A stretch of 64,000 nt of DNA from Verrucomicrobiota bacterium (GCA_017301995.1 JAFLEH010000014.1:62001-126000), one strand, 5' to 3'. Counted from the stretch's first letter, positions 33,625-41,940 are shown. Numbers and translations are program-made. Notes: a model not told the origin generated them from the sequence alone.

Positions 33625-35130
33625 ATGCCACACTATCTCGCACATAGCATCAGCAAGACCGATCTTGCGGTACCTCCTCGGAATCGCATGTTACGACATG
33701 CTAATCAGGCAGCCCTCGGCCAACCTTTTCTCCAGCCCTCCAAACGGCACATTAACCTATCCAACGCACCAACCAAATTCAATTTCCTAGCAGCCTCCGT
33801 TCAGGTGCTGGCAATCTTCATTTTTCTAGGTTGCGCCAGACTGCATTCGGAGGAACTACCCGATATCACCAGGATATGGTTGTCTGCTGAACGAGGAGAC
33901 GCCAATGCTCAGTGTGTCATGGGGGTTGGATATTTCAACATCCATGAAATGAACCTCATGAATATGGATGTATTTAGTACTGAATATTCAACAGTTGGGT
34001 ATAATTATTTAGTTAAGGCGAGGAATTGGTTGGAGAAATCGGTAGCACAAGGAAATGTGGAGGCGATGTATCAGTTGGGGAGATGGTATTTTGATACGGA
34101 TATCGAAAAAGCCGCCAAATCGTTTAGGTCGGCGGCTGATCGCGGACACGTTGAGGCTATGTATCAACTGGGCGAATGTTATAAAAGGAAGAGTGAGGCC
34201 GAGTTGGAGAACGACATGATTGGTGCAGCTAAAAAGGCTGAACTTCTCAATAAAGCAGCTATCATGTATCGAAAGGCTGCCGATCTCGGGAGTTTAGATG
34301 CCCTTAATGATCTTGCGGTTGCTTATGAACTGGGGCATGGCGTTCCAGAGGATAAACGCCAAGCCGAAATATTGACAAAAAAATTGATCACAGCCAGAGA
34401 AAAAAATAGGCAGGCCGATGAAAAAAAACAGGCAGAGGCGAAGAAACTGGCTGAACTTTTGTATATAAAAGACAAAGAAATTGATGAGAATGCAAAAAGG
34501 GCCAAGGATAAGGACAGCATAGAACAAGATATGAAGGCGTATGACGCAAAGTTGGCTGCCCTTAGAAGTCCGAATGTAGTTTATGAAAAGGCGATACATG
34601 GTCCTAAAATAAAGGGTTTGTTTATTGGCATGGGCATCAAACAATTTGCAGAGGTTGCGAAAGGGCTAGCAAAAGCATGTTACTCCGATTCGCCTGAAGC
34701 CATTGTTCGAACTGTGGTTGGTGACAATACGTCCCAGCCAGGGACTTATGTCGCGATCACAGTTAGGATAAAATACGAGGATTTGCTTTTCACCACCCTA
34801 GTCGAGGCGAAAGCAAGTTCTGACGGTGTTGTCACAGAGATACATCTTGAGCAAATAATTCCACGCGCATTTGAGATCAAAGACCTCAAATTTGACGAAT
34901 TCGCTCGAACGGTTGGTGAAGCATATGATTTAGATCTTGAGATCAGATCCGACGACGACGCGAAGATGAAAGGAATGGGCAAGGCCGAAAATAGCCTCTA
35001 TTACAAGGCGACGACAAGCGAAGGGGTTCTGATCAAGATTTTCCGGAATGCTCGCAAAAATGACGATTCTGCAATAATCACGCTTGAGAAGACTATTTCT
35101 CCGAAAGAGAGAAAAAAGTCGTTCAATTGA
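33625..35130 (+). CDS. Sel1-repeat lipoprotein, A+T-rich
   Basis: A reading frame of 501 codons. After a long N-terminal tract it has a hydrophobic segment FNFLAASVQVLAIFIFLGC with lipobox IFLGC, then Sel1-like repeats (about 90-245; for example AEKSVAQGNVEAMYQLGRWYFDTDIEKAAKSF and AADRGHVEAMYQLGECYKR), a Lys/Glu-rich coiled coil (about 260-320) and a novel C-terminal domain. The long segment ahead of the lipobox suggests that the true start is downstream of ATG 33625 (nearer 33740-33760), but no clean start codon is obvious. Base composition is much more A+T-rich than the host genes, a sign of transfer. Exported Sel1 proteins often mediate protein contacts. Confidence 0.8.
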   Translation: MPHYLAHSISKTDLAVPPRNRMLRHANQAALGQPFLQPSKRHINLSNAPTKFNFLAASVQVLAIFIFLGCARLHSEELPDITRIWLSAERGDANAQCVMGVGYFNIHEMNLMNMDVFSTEYSTVGYNYLVKARNWLEKSVAQGNVEAMYQLGRWYFDTDIEKAAKSFRSAADRGHVEAMYQLGECYKRKSEAELENDMIGAAKKAELLNKAAIMYRKAADLGSLDALNDLAVAYELGHGVPEDKRQAEILTKKLITAREKNRQADEKKQAEAKKLAELLYIKDKEIDENAKRAKDKDSIEQDMKAYDAKLAALRSPNVVYEKAIHGPKIKGLFIGMGIKQFAEVAKGLAKACYSDSPEAIVRTVVGDNTSQPGTYVAITVRIKYEDLLFTTLVEAKASSDGVVTEIHLEQIIPRAFEIKDLKFDEFARTVGEAYDLDLEIRSDDDAKMKGMGKAENSLYYKATTSEGVLIKIFRNARKNDDSAIITLEKTISPKERKKSFN

Positions 35131-35371
35131 ATTTATGGCCAAGTTGGATAGCCGTGATTCCATCCCACTCATGGGCCTCTGTCAACTAAGGCATCAGTGG
35201 TTTCCGGGCCGCGTCCGTGCTGCTGTGGCAGGGTCGAGGGAATCGAAGGAGCCGGGGATTCACGAATGGGTGGTGCTGGTGCTTGAGTGCCCTATATTCT
35301 GGTGCGAGAATCGTCCTGGGGCGCTTGGAGGTCCTCTATGACATTCCATCCCACCATATTCCAAAACTATT

Positions 35372-36709
35372 TTGAATATGAATGCATCCCAACAAATTTC
35401 GGATTTCCAGCAACACGTAAACAGCAATGCTTCAGCCGTTCGACGTCAAGTCGAAGCTGCATGGCGGTCGATTGATTTGTCCGAGAAGGAGCCGAATATC
35501 GTCCTCTCGTTTCTTTCAAATATCACAGGCGGCGTCGGTTACCTAAATCGATACCTCGCGCCAATTCTCGCAACTGGGGGGCGCACGGTGAAATTCGCAG
35601 GCATTTTTCTGCACCAGAAGCCGAAGGTCCGAGGCACGGTTGGTCGCGGAGCCGCTTGCAAGGAAATTGGTGACCCGTGTGAGTTGGGTGACCTGCAACT
35701 TCTGTTTCTTTACATTTCGGCGGACAAGACTGTCTGTCAGTGCAGGAGCACGATCTTTCAAGCCAAGAAACGGCCGGCAACGGGTGCATACGTAATTGAT
35801 CACGACGATCAACGACGTCTGTACGACGAATGCTCCGGGTTCGTCTATAAGTCTGTGCTTTCTGGCGAAAGGCGGAGACTCCCTATGATTCAATCTGACC
35901 GAGCACGCGCAGTTCAATACTTGTTTCTCGGCGAACTGCCAGTTAGAACACGTCTAGTCCCGTCAGGGAGGGGGCAAGGTGCTTTCGTGGCTTTCGGCGA
36001 ATTCTTCCTGCGGTTTCTCAATAATTCCACGGGGCTCCCTGTAACCGCCAAAACATCCAGGGGCGTTGGTTGGAGCCAAATCGTGTGGGATCAAATTGAC
36101 AACGTAGCTAATACCTTATTTGCGAAGAAGGTTAGGCGGGGCACAGGAATGCGTCATCTTCTCGATGAATTCAACAGCTTCGACGACCCACGCGAATTCT
36201 TCCGCAAAGGTCCTCCGGATCGTCCAGAAAAATCAAATGAGCCTCCGCATGGCCCAGGGGGAATTCCATTGCTTATGATTATTATCAGCGATCCGGCGAT
36301 CATGATTGATCCGCCACCACCACCGCCGCCCCCACCGCCGCCCCCACCGCCGCTCCCACCTCAGCCACCGCCTCCATCACCACCCTGCTACCTCGAGATA
36401 AATCGTCTATCAGCGGTGTTAAATGTTGCCAAAAGTTTGAGTCATGATCAAGGCCGCGACGTGCTATTGACTGCCGCTATTAGGCTTCTCAAGAAGTTAG
36501 AACAATGTCTTGAGTCGCAAGACCTAATGTTTCTCAGCGATGACACAGTAAGCCGTATTAGGAATATTCAATCCAGCGTGCAAGAACTCACGACTGAAGA
36601 ACAAAAAATGTTTGCAAAGCGGATGTTTGCTCTTACCAAATCCACATCTCCAAATCCGCCATCGCGGCCCAGACGTTGCCCTTGGCCCCTTCCGCGATCT
36701 GGCGGGTGA
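35372..36709 (+). CDS. Unknown protein with nuclease-like E..D...QxK pattern and proline tract
   Basis: 445 codons. I do not recognise the family. Residues 73-133 hold a hydrophobic strand (VKFAGIFLHQKP), then CELGDLQLLFLYI with E104 and D107, then STIFQAKK with Q130 and K132: an acidic pair followed by a beta-strand ending QxK, the order found in PD-(D/E)xK nucleases with a Gln variant. That is inference. Residues 314-345 are almost pure proline, coded by a CCN microsatellite (36312-36386), and link to a helical domain. The last ~24 codons overlap the 3' end of the AAA+ gene on the other strand and read TKSTSPNPPSRPRRCPW..., so the natural C-terminus was probably lost. A+T-rich until about 36640. 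Confidence 0.7.
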   Translation: MNMNASQQISDFQQHVNSNASAVRRQVEAAWRSIDLSEKEPNIVLSFLSNITGGVGYLNRYLAPILATGGRTVKFAGIFLHQKPKVRGTVGRGAACKEIGDPCELGDLQLLFLYISADKTVCQCRSTIFQAKKRPATGAYVIDHDDQRRLYDECSGFVYKSVLSGERRRLPMIQSDRARAVQYLFLGELPVRTRLVPSGRGQGAFVAFGEFFLRFLNNSTGLPVTAKTSRGVGWSQIVWDQIDNVANTLFAKKVRRGTGMRHLLDEFNSFDDPREFFRKGPPDRPEKSNEPPHGPGGIPLLMIIISDPAIMIDPPPPPPPPPPPPPPLPPQPPPPSPPCYLEINRLSAVLNVAKSLSHDQGRDVLLTAAIRLLKKLEQCLESQDLMFLSDDTVSRIRNIQSSVQELTTEEQKMFAKRMFALTKSTSPNPPSRPRRCPWPLPRSGG

Positions 36710-37259
36710 TTGAGATGGGAGCGCCCCACCGCCGGGCGAGGAAGGCCGCGAGAACCTCGTTTTCCGGGGGCTGGAGCCGGACCGGTTGGAACCGGGTTTG
36801 GAAGCGTTCGGTCAGGCTGGCCAGGTCGAGATTGGTGGTGCCGAGGAACGCGTGGCCGGGTTTCATGCGGTCGAGGTAGGTGAGGAGCATGTCCTGGGCG
36901 TCCTTCGAGCAGCGGTCGAGTTCATTCACGACTTTGATAGACCACGGGCCGAAGAGGGTCGTATGGGCAAGCGAGCGGGTCCACTCGCGGGCGAGGTCCA
37001 ACCGGACTTCCAAGCCGCTCACCTCCTCGACGGCGGCGGGGTGGCTGGCGAGCGTGCGGGCGATCAGGTTCACGAGGCTGGTCTTGCCGATACCGGGAGC
37101 GCCGGACACCAGCAATCGCAGCGGTTGGTCCGGGTGCGCACGCAGGCGTTCGGCTTTCCGCAGCAGCACTTCCGCCACCTTGCCCGCCTGCCCGACGAAA
37201 TCCGCAGGACAGGACGGGACAAAACAGGTGGGCGTGGGCGGTTGCACTTTACGCGGCAT
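36633..37259 (-). CDS. Small AAA+ ATPase
   Basis: 208 residues: Walker A GAPGIGKT (53-60), Walker B-like VVNELDR (109-115), sensor 1 LGTTN, and ERFQTRF, which fits an arginine finger. The C-terminal helix bundle is short. It most resembles clamp-loader- or DnaC/TniB-type accessory ATPases of mobile elements. The start ATG 37259 lies inside the previous small gene (overlap of 11 bases with its TAA). The last codons (MADLEMWIW-stop) are abrupt and abut the tail of the convergent foreign gene, so some C-terminal truncation is possible. Confidence 0.85.
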   Translation of the reverse strand: MPRKVQPPTPTCFVPSCPADFVGQAGKVAEVLLRKAERLRAHPDQPLRLLVSGAPGIGKTSLVNLIARTLASHPAAVEEVSGLEVRLDLAREWTRSLAHTTLFGPWSIKVVNELDRCSKDAQDMLLTYLDRMKPGHAFLGTTNLDLASLTERFQTRFQPVRLQPPENEVLAAFLARRWGAPISITRQIAEGAKGNVWAAMADLEMWIW

Positions 37260-37404
37260 TCCCGGCCTCCTTTGGTTGGTGTATTTTCAGGAGCATGTCG
37301 GCGACGGCCCTTGCACCCTTCCGATAGACCACCACCGCAAGCAGTTCGCCATCGACATACACGGCCCAGAACCGGGTGTGTCGGTATTTGCGCACTTCGA
37401 TCAT
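37249..37404 (-). CDS. 51-aa basic protein, coupled to the AAA+ gene
   Basis: Reads MIEVRKYRHTRFWAVYVDGELLAVVVYRKGARAVADML... 51 residues, a compact beta-beta-alpha pattern with many basic residues. Its stop overlaps the start of the AAA+ gene (aatgccgcgtaaa), and its own ATG overlaps the TGA of the preceding frame as ATGA, so three frames are stacked as in a tightly packed mobile-element module. Function not known; too short for standard gene finders. Confidence 0.6.
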   Translation of the reverse strand: MIEVRKYRHTRFWAVYVDGELLAVVVYRKGARAVADMLLKIHQPKEAGNAA

Positions 37405-37580
37405 GCGTCCCAACCCTCCCTTCTGGCGCGGGCTTTCAGTTCGCGGAGCGCGATGCCGTATTTGGCGGCGGTCGCCTCCGGGTTGCCGTAGCGTAAGCGG
37501 GGTCCCAAGCGCCTTGCGTTGGCACTTGCTACGGCGGATTCATAGGTGTCATACTCTGCCGATCTATGACACTTATGAAG
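37401..37580 (-). pseudogene. Start-less frame before the 51-aa gene
   Basis: A 59-codon frame reads ...AEYDTYESAVASANARRLGPRLRYGNPEATAAKYGIALRELKARARREGWDA-stop, a plausible helical, basic protein tail. It has no start codon and continues, after a single TGA (37583-37581), from the IS66 transposase remnant in the same frame, so the 5' end of this gene was probably replaced when that fragment arrived. Confidence 0.5.
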
Positions 37581-37727
37581 TCAGGCCATCTTGCGAACCG
37601 GTTTCCCGCTGCGTGCCTCGAGCCAGTTGGCCGGGGTCAGCGTGATGGCATCTTTTGCCAGCATGGCGGGCAGGCGGGTGAGCACATCGGTGAGGTATTC
37701 CTTGGGATTGATGCCGAGGCGGCGGCA
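37581..37727 (-). pseudogene. IS66-type transposase, C-terminal fragment
   Basis: Residues CRRLGINPKEYLTDVLTRLPAML...LTPANWLEARSGK are the C-terminal signature of IS66-family TnpC (family pattern: SCRRLGINPxEYLxDVLxRLP...LTPxxW). About 48 codons remain, fused in frame at the upstream end to an integrase fragment (junction about 37727). No other IS66 genes or ends are seen. Confidence 0.75.
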
Positions 37728-37974
37728 GAGGTCGGTGACGTGCTGCATGCCGCCCTGGATTCGCTGCGCCACGAACCGGGCCTCCTTCTTGGCCGCCGGC
37801 AGGTCGTTGAAGATCTGGCGCAGCCGCTTGCCGTCCCGGTAGTGGCAGAGGATGTAGCGGGTGCGCCCCACCTGAGACGGGGAGATAGATGGGCAAAGCA
37901 GCCGAGCCGAACTTCACGATGGCGTGGGGACCCGCCTTGCCACCCTTCCGGGACCGGGGTGTTTGGGTGTCCAT
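37728..37974 (-). pseudogene. Tyrosine integrase, N-terminal fragment with frameshift
   Basis: From ATG 37974 the frame reads MDTQTPRSRKGGKAG...VKFGSAALPIYLPVSGG, then shifts at a G run (about 37872-37877, GGTGGGGCGC on the minus strand), and the expected continuation GRTRYILCHYRDGKRLRQIFNDLPAAKKEARFVAQRIQGGMQHV is found in the other frame. It matches the arm-binding N-terminus of verrucomicrobial tyrosine recombinases. The catalytic domain is gone, replaced by the IS66 fragment. It lies 98 bases from the 3' end of tRNA-Lys, where such an integrase would recombine. Confidence 0.75.
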
Positions 37975-38072
37975 GCCGTTTGTCACCAGCCTTGTTCATG
38001 GCCAGGAACGGGTGTCAATTTTGGCGGCGTTTCCGCGCCGGAATCCATTGGAAATGAATGGATTGGTGAAAG

Positions 38073-38145
38073 TACGAGGACTGGGATTCGAACCCAGGAC
38101 CAATTGGTTAAAAGCCAACTGCTCTACCGACTGAGCTATCCTCGC
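38073..38145 (-). tRNA. tRNA-Lys (anticodon UUU)
   Basis: 73 bases on the minus strand. Acceptor GCGAGGA/TCCTCGT, D arm GCTC AGTCGGTA GAGC, anticodon stem GTTGG with loop CTTTTAA (anticodon TTT) and CCAAT, T arm CTGGG TTCGAAT CCCAG, discriminator A. The 3' CCA is not encoded. The 3' end faces the island and integrase relic, so it is the likely attachment site. Confidence 0.97.
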
Positions 38146-38298
38146 GTTATGGGCACCTCTCCGGCGGGGCGGCAAGCGTGGACCGGCCGCCACCCGGTTG
38201 GCAAGCTCCAATTTCGGAAATTTCACGAAATTTGTCGATCCGGGAGGTGATGGGGCGGTTTCCTCCGCGATTGGTGCGAAATCAATGCGAGTTTCAGC

Positions 38299-38327
38299 TT
38301 GCTTCCCGTGGAGGACCGGGCTAGAAC
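38299..38327 (+). promoter_or_regulatory. Probable promoter of the nusA-infB-rbfA operon
   Basis: TTGCTT (38299-38304) with 17 bases to TAGAAC (38322-38327), 4 of 6 matches at both boxes. It is followed by a hairpin (38358-38378) and lies about 100 bases before nusA. Sequence match only. Confidence 0.5.
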
Positions 38328-38357
38328 CCCCGCCGCACAGCTTCTGACGCCATTCGG

Positions 38358-38382
38358 GAGTGGGTCTAGCACCCACTCTTTT
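38358..38382 (+). terminator. Terminator-like hairpin in the nusA leader
   Basis: GAGTGGGT (38358-38365), loop CTAGC, ACCCACTC (38371-38378), a perfect 8-bp stem, then TTTT (38379-38382). It lies between the probable promoter and the nusA start. There is no upstream gene on this strand for which it could be the end (the tRNA is on the other strand and upstream), so it is best explained as a leader attenuator for the operon. Confidence 0.6.
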
Positions 38383-38424
38383 GCGCGCCCGGATGCTGGA
38401 GCAGCGCCGCTACCTCACGCCACC

Positions 38425-39699
38425 ATGACCAACGACATCGTCGCTCTAATCGAATATCTGGAGAAAGAAAAAGGCATTGACCGGGACAAGGTCATCGCCT
38501 CCTTGGAATTCGCCTTCATTTCCGCCTATCGGAAGATGGTTCCGGGCGCCGATGCCATCCATACCCTCCGCGCGGACATCAACACCCGCAAGGGGGAAAC
38601 GCGGATCTTCGCCTCGCTCAATGTGGTTGAGGACGGCACCCAGACGGACAAATTCAATCAGGTACCGCTCTCGATGGCGCTCAAGAAGAAGCCGGACGCG
38701 GTGGTGGGCGATGTGGTGGAATTCAACGTCACGCCGAAGGATTTCGGCCGGATCGCGGTGCAGACGGCGAAGCAGACGATGATGCAGCGCCTCCGCCAGG
38801 CGGAGAAGGAAATGATTTACGAGGAATTCAAGGACCGCGCCGGCGACGTGGTGTCGGGCACCGTCCGCCGGTTCGACCGCAACGACGTGCTGGTGGATCT
38901 TGGAAAATTCGAAGGCGTCATGCCGATCCGCGAACGCGTGCAGGGCGAGGACTACAACATCGGCGACCGCATCCGCGCCTACGTGCTGGCGGTGGAAAAC
39001 GAAGGCCGCGGCCCCGAAATCATCCTTTCACGGTCCCATCCGAACTTCGTCCGGCGCCTGTTCGAGGCCGAGGTCAACGAGATTTCCGACCATACCGTCG
39101 AGATCCGCGCGATCGCCCGCGAGGCGGGGTTCCGCACCAAGATCGCGGTGTGGAGCAAGGATCCCAAAGTGGACGCCGTCGGCGCCTGCGTCGGCATGCG
39201 CGGCACCCGGGTCAAAAACATCGTCCGCGAACTCAACAACGAAAAAGTCGATATCATCCGCTGGTCGGAAGATCCCAAGGAATTCGTCCGCGAGGCGCTG
39301 AAACCCGCCGAGTTGCTATCGGTTTCGGTGGATGAGGACACCAAGGTGATCCATGTGACCGTTTCCGAAGAAGATCTCAGCAAGGCGATCGGCCGCAAGG
39401 GCCAGAACGCACGGCTTTCGTCCCGTCTGATGGGCTGGGACATCCAGGTCCGCAAGGACGAGTCCAAGGCCAACCAGTTCAAAGAGAAAATCGGCGGCGC
39501 CGCCCACTCGCTCGGCGGTTTGCTCGGCATCACCGACGAACTGGCCGAAAAGCTCACCCTCGCCGGCGGTATTTCGCCGGAATACATCGTCGGCATGTCC
39601 GCCGAGGACATCGCGGAAATCGGCGGCATTTCGATCGAAGATGCCGGTCCGATCCTCGCCCGCGCCAATGCCATCGTCGAAGCCGGACAGGCTTCCTGA
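38425..39699 (+). CDS. nusA: Transcription termination/antitermination factor NusA
   Basis: Binds RNA polymerase and regulates pausing, termination and antitermination. 424 residues: N-terminal domain (about 1-125), S1 domain (about 130-200, DVVSGTVRRFDRNDVLVDLGKFEGVMP), KH1 (about 225-290, VGACVGMRGTRVKNIV) and KH2 (about 295-360, IGRKGQNARLSSRLMGWDI), and a short C-terminal helix-hairpin-helix-like part (about 370-424). I start it at ATG 38425; the 5' extension to 38299 is in the leader. Followed by infB (69 bases) and rbfA; rimP, the usual first gene of this operon, is missing, so the order is tRNA-Lys (opposite strand), nusA, infB, rbfA. Confidence 0.97.
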   Translation: MTNDIVALIEYLEKEKGIDRDKVIASLEFAFISAYRKMVPGADAIHTLRADINTRKGETRIFASLNVVEDGTQTDKFNQVPLSMALKKKPDAVVGDVVEFNVTPKDFGRIAVQTAKQTMMQRLRQAEKEMIYEEFKDRAGDVVSGTVRRFDRNDVLVDLGKFEGVMPIRERVQGEDYNIGDRIRAYVLAVENEGRGPEIILSRSHPNFVRRLFEAEVNEISDHTVEIRAIAREAGFRTKIAVWSKDPKVDAVGACVGMRGTRVKNIVRELNNEKVDIIRWSEDPKEFVREALKPAELLSVSVDEDTKVIHVTVSEEDLSKAIGRKGQNARLSSRLMGWDIQVRKDESKANQFKEKIGGAAHSLGGLLGITDELAEKLTLAGGISPEYIVGMSAEDIAEIGGISIEDAGPILARANAIVEAGQAS

Positions 39700-39768
39700 C
39701 GCACCGTTTTTCCTCCGTTTTCCCCAACTTTCCAACCGACCGCTCCCAGAACCACTCCCAACAGCCGG

Positions 39769-41940
39769 ATGCCCAAATCAAGCGACAAGTCCAACGACCA
39801 GCCCGAAGTTCTCGACCTCTTGGGAGGCGCGAAAAAACCTTCACGCCGTGAGCGCCAGCGACTCGCCGCCGAACCGCCACCACCCGTCGAAGAGGGGCCC
39901 AGCGCGCTGGAAGTCGCCAAACGCGAGGCGCTCGACCTGTTTGCGGAAGGGAAGAAGCCGAAGACCCGCAAGGCTCCCAAGGAAGTCCTGCCCTCGATCT
40001 CCAAGCTGTTGGACGAGCCCGCGCCCGCAAAACCCGCGAAGGTGAAAGCCACCCCGGCGGCCGCCCCGGTCGAGGCACCGGTGGAAGCACCCGCCGCCAC
40101 ACCTCCGCCGCCTCCGGTTGATGCCGCGCCTCCGGCTGCCGAAGACCAGCCGGACGATCCCAAGCTCATCGTCATCAAGCCGCCGATCCTCGTGAACGAT
40201 CTTGCCGCCCGCATGGGCCTCAAGCCGTTCAACATCATGGCGGACCTGATCAAGCTCGCGGTCTTTCCCGCCCCCAACCAGCCGATCGAACCGGAAATCG
40301 CCGCCAAAGTCTGCGAAATCCACGGTTTCACCTTCGAACGCGAGAAGCGCGACAAGGAAAAGCGCGTCCAAGTGGTCGAAACGCCGATCGTCGAGCCTCC
40401 GCCGCCGGTTGAAGAGCCCAAGGAAGTCCTCAAGTCCCGCCCGCCGATCATCACCATCATGGGCCATGTGGACCACGGCAAGACCTCGATTCTCGACCAC
40501 TACCGGAAATCCCGGATCACCGCCGGCGAAGCGGGCGGCATCACCCAGCACATCGGTGCCTATCAGATCATCCACAACGACCAGCCGATCACCTTCCTCG
40601 ACACGCCGGGTCACGCGATTTTCACCGACATGCGTGCCCGCGGCGCCGACATCACCGACATTGTGGTGATCGTGGTGGCCGCCAACGACGGTGTCATGCC
40701 CCAGACGATCGAGGCGATCCAACATGCCAAAAAGTCGGGCAAAACCACCATCGTCGCGATCAACAAATGCGACCTCCCCACGGCCAATCCGGACCGGGTG
40801 AAGGCCCAGTTGGCCGAACATGGCCTGCAAACCACCGACTACGGCGGCGACACCGAGTTCGCCTTGGTTTCCGCGCTCAATGGCGAGGGCATGAGCGATC
40901 TGCTGGACCTCATGGTGCTCCAGGCGGAAGTGCTGGAACTTGAGGCCAATCCCAAAGGAAACGCCCGTGCCAGCATCATCGAGGCCCGCGTGGTCCCCGG
41001 CCGCGGCACCACCGCCACCGTGATCGTGGAATCCGGCACCCTCAAGGTGGGCACGCCGTTCATCTGCGGCCCCTTCTCCGGCAAGGTCCGCTCGCTCATC
41101 AATGACAGGGGAGAGTCGGTCAAAACCGCCACGCCGGGCATGCCCGTCGAGGTGATCGGCTTCGAGGAACTCCCCAATGTGGGCGACCACCTGACCGAAA
41201 TGAAGTCCGAGCGCGAGGCGAAGAGCCTCGCCACGGAACGCCAGGAGGAACAACGCCTCATCCGCCTCAAACCGCAGCACCGCAACCGGATGGAGGACCT
41301 GTTCTCCATGGTCAACGAAGGCGGCGGCAAATCCCAGCTCAAGCTCATCCTCAAATGCGACGTGCAGGGCTCGGTCGAGGCGATCAAGAAGGCCGTCCTC
41401 GCCATCGAATCCAACAAGGTGGAGTGCAATTTCATCACCGCCGCCGCCGGCCCGATCACCGAAACCGACGTCCAATACGCCGATCCCGCGGACGCGATCA
41501 TCATCGGCTTCAACGTCAAGGTCGAGGCCAAGGCGGTCAAGGCCGCCAAAGCCGCCGGCGTGCAGATCAAACTCTATTCGGTGGTTTACGAACTGATCGA
41601 CCAGGTCCGCGAAGCGATGCTCGGATTGTTGGAGCCGCTCACCCGCGAGTCGGTTATCGGCCACGCGGAAGTCCGCAAGGTGTTCAAGCTCACCCGCGGC
41701 CGCGCCGCCGGTTCCTACGTCACGGACGGCCGCATCCACCGCAAGGCCCACGCCCGCGTCATCCGCGGCGGCATTCCGGTTTTCGACGGGAAAATGTCCA
41801 CGCTCCGCCGCTTCCAGGAGGAAGTCGAGGAAGTCCGCCAGGCGTTCGAGTGCGGCATCCGCCTCGGCGAGTTCAACGAGTACCTCGAAGGCGACATCAT
41901 CGAGTGCTACAAACTCGAAAAAGTCCCGCAAACGCTGTAA
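39769..41940 (+). CDS. infB: Translation initiation factor IF-2
   Basis: GTPase delivering initiator tRNA to the small ribosomal subunit. 723 residues, shorter than the 890 of E. coli because the N-terminal charged region is short: a linker rich in Pro, Ala and Lys (1-130), an IF2N-like domain (about 131-187), the G domain with GHVDHGKTS (232-240), DTPGHAIFTDMRARGA and NKCD, then domains II-IV and the IF-2 C-terminal fMet-tRNA-binding domain ending YLEGDIIECYKLEKVPQTL. Start ATG 39769 lacks a Shine-Dalgarno sequence. Same transcript as nusA and rbfA. Confidence 0.98.
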   Translation: MPKSSDKSNDQPEVLDLLGGAKKPSRRERQRLAAEPPPPVEEGPSALEVAKREALDLFAEGKKPKTRKAPKEVLPSISKLLDEPAPAKPAKVKATPAAAPVEAPVEAPAATPPPPPVDAAPPAAEDQPDDPKLIVIKPPILVNDLAARMGLKPFNIMADLIKLAVFPAPNQPIEPEIAAKVCEIHGFTFEREKRDKEKRVQVVETPIVEPPPPVEEPKEVLKSRPPIITIMGHVDHGKTSILDHYRKSRITAGEAGGITQHIGAYQIIHNDQPITFLDTPGHAIFTDMRARGADITDIVVIVVAANDGVMPQTIEAIQHAKKSGKTTIVAINKCDLPTANPDRVKAQLAEHGLQTTDYGGDTEFALVSALNGEGMSDLLDLMVLQAEVLELEANPKGNARASIIEARVVPGRGTTATVIVESGTLKVGTPFICGPFSGKVRSLINDRGESVKTATPGMPVEVIGFEELPNVGDHLTEMKSEREAKSLATERQEEQRLIRLKPQHRNRMEDLFSMVNEGGGKSQLKLILKCDVQGSVEAIKKAVLAIESNKVECNFITAAAGPITETDVQYADPADAIIIGFNVKVEAKAVKAAKAAGVQIKLYSVVYELIDQVREAMLGLLEPLTRESVIGHAEVRKVFKLTRGRAAGSYVTDGRIHRKAHARVIRGGIPVFDGKMSTLRRFQEEVEEVRQAFECGIRLGEFNEYLEGDIIECYKLEKVPQTL

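Larger units (their letters stand above)
30200..38072. mobile_element. Decayed integrative island abutting tRNA-Lys
   Basis: Gene remnants crowd a stretch between the DUF4407 gene and tRNA-Lys: an excisionase-like relic at the left edge, broken DUF499, DUF1156, epimerase, integrase and IS66 sequences, plus intact Fic, Sel1, proline-rich and AAA+ genes. The integrase relic lies next to the 3' end of the tRNA, the usual attachment arrangement. Composition alternates between host-like and A+T-rich segments (33300-36640), so several acquisitions are likely. Left boundary is approximate; I could not find an attL copy of the tRNA 3' end. Confidence 0.7.

Noticed and set aside
30200..38072. Intact prophage
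   Set aside because: No structural phage genes, portal, terminase or tail genes; the recombinase is truncated.
38979..40481. Minus-strand open frame of 500 codons opposite nusA/infB
   Set aside because: Antisense of the nusA and infB genes, low-complexity Ser/Ala/Gly/Arg composition, no recognisable start or motif.
39841..41931. Long minus-strand open frame of 696 codons opposite infB
   Set aside because: It is the antisense of a clear IF-2 gene; the translation is Asp/Gly/Arg/His-rich as expected from reversed high-G+C codons and has no domain.
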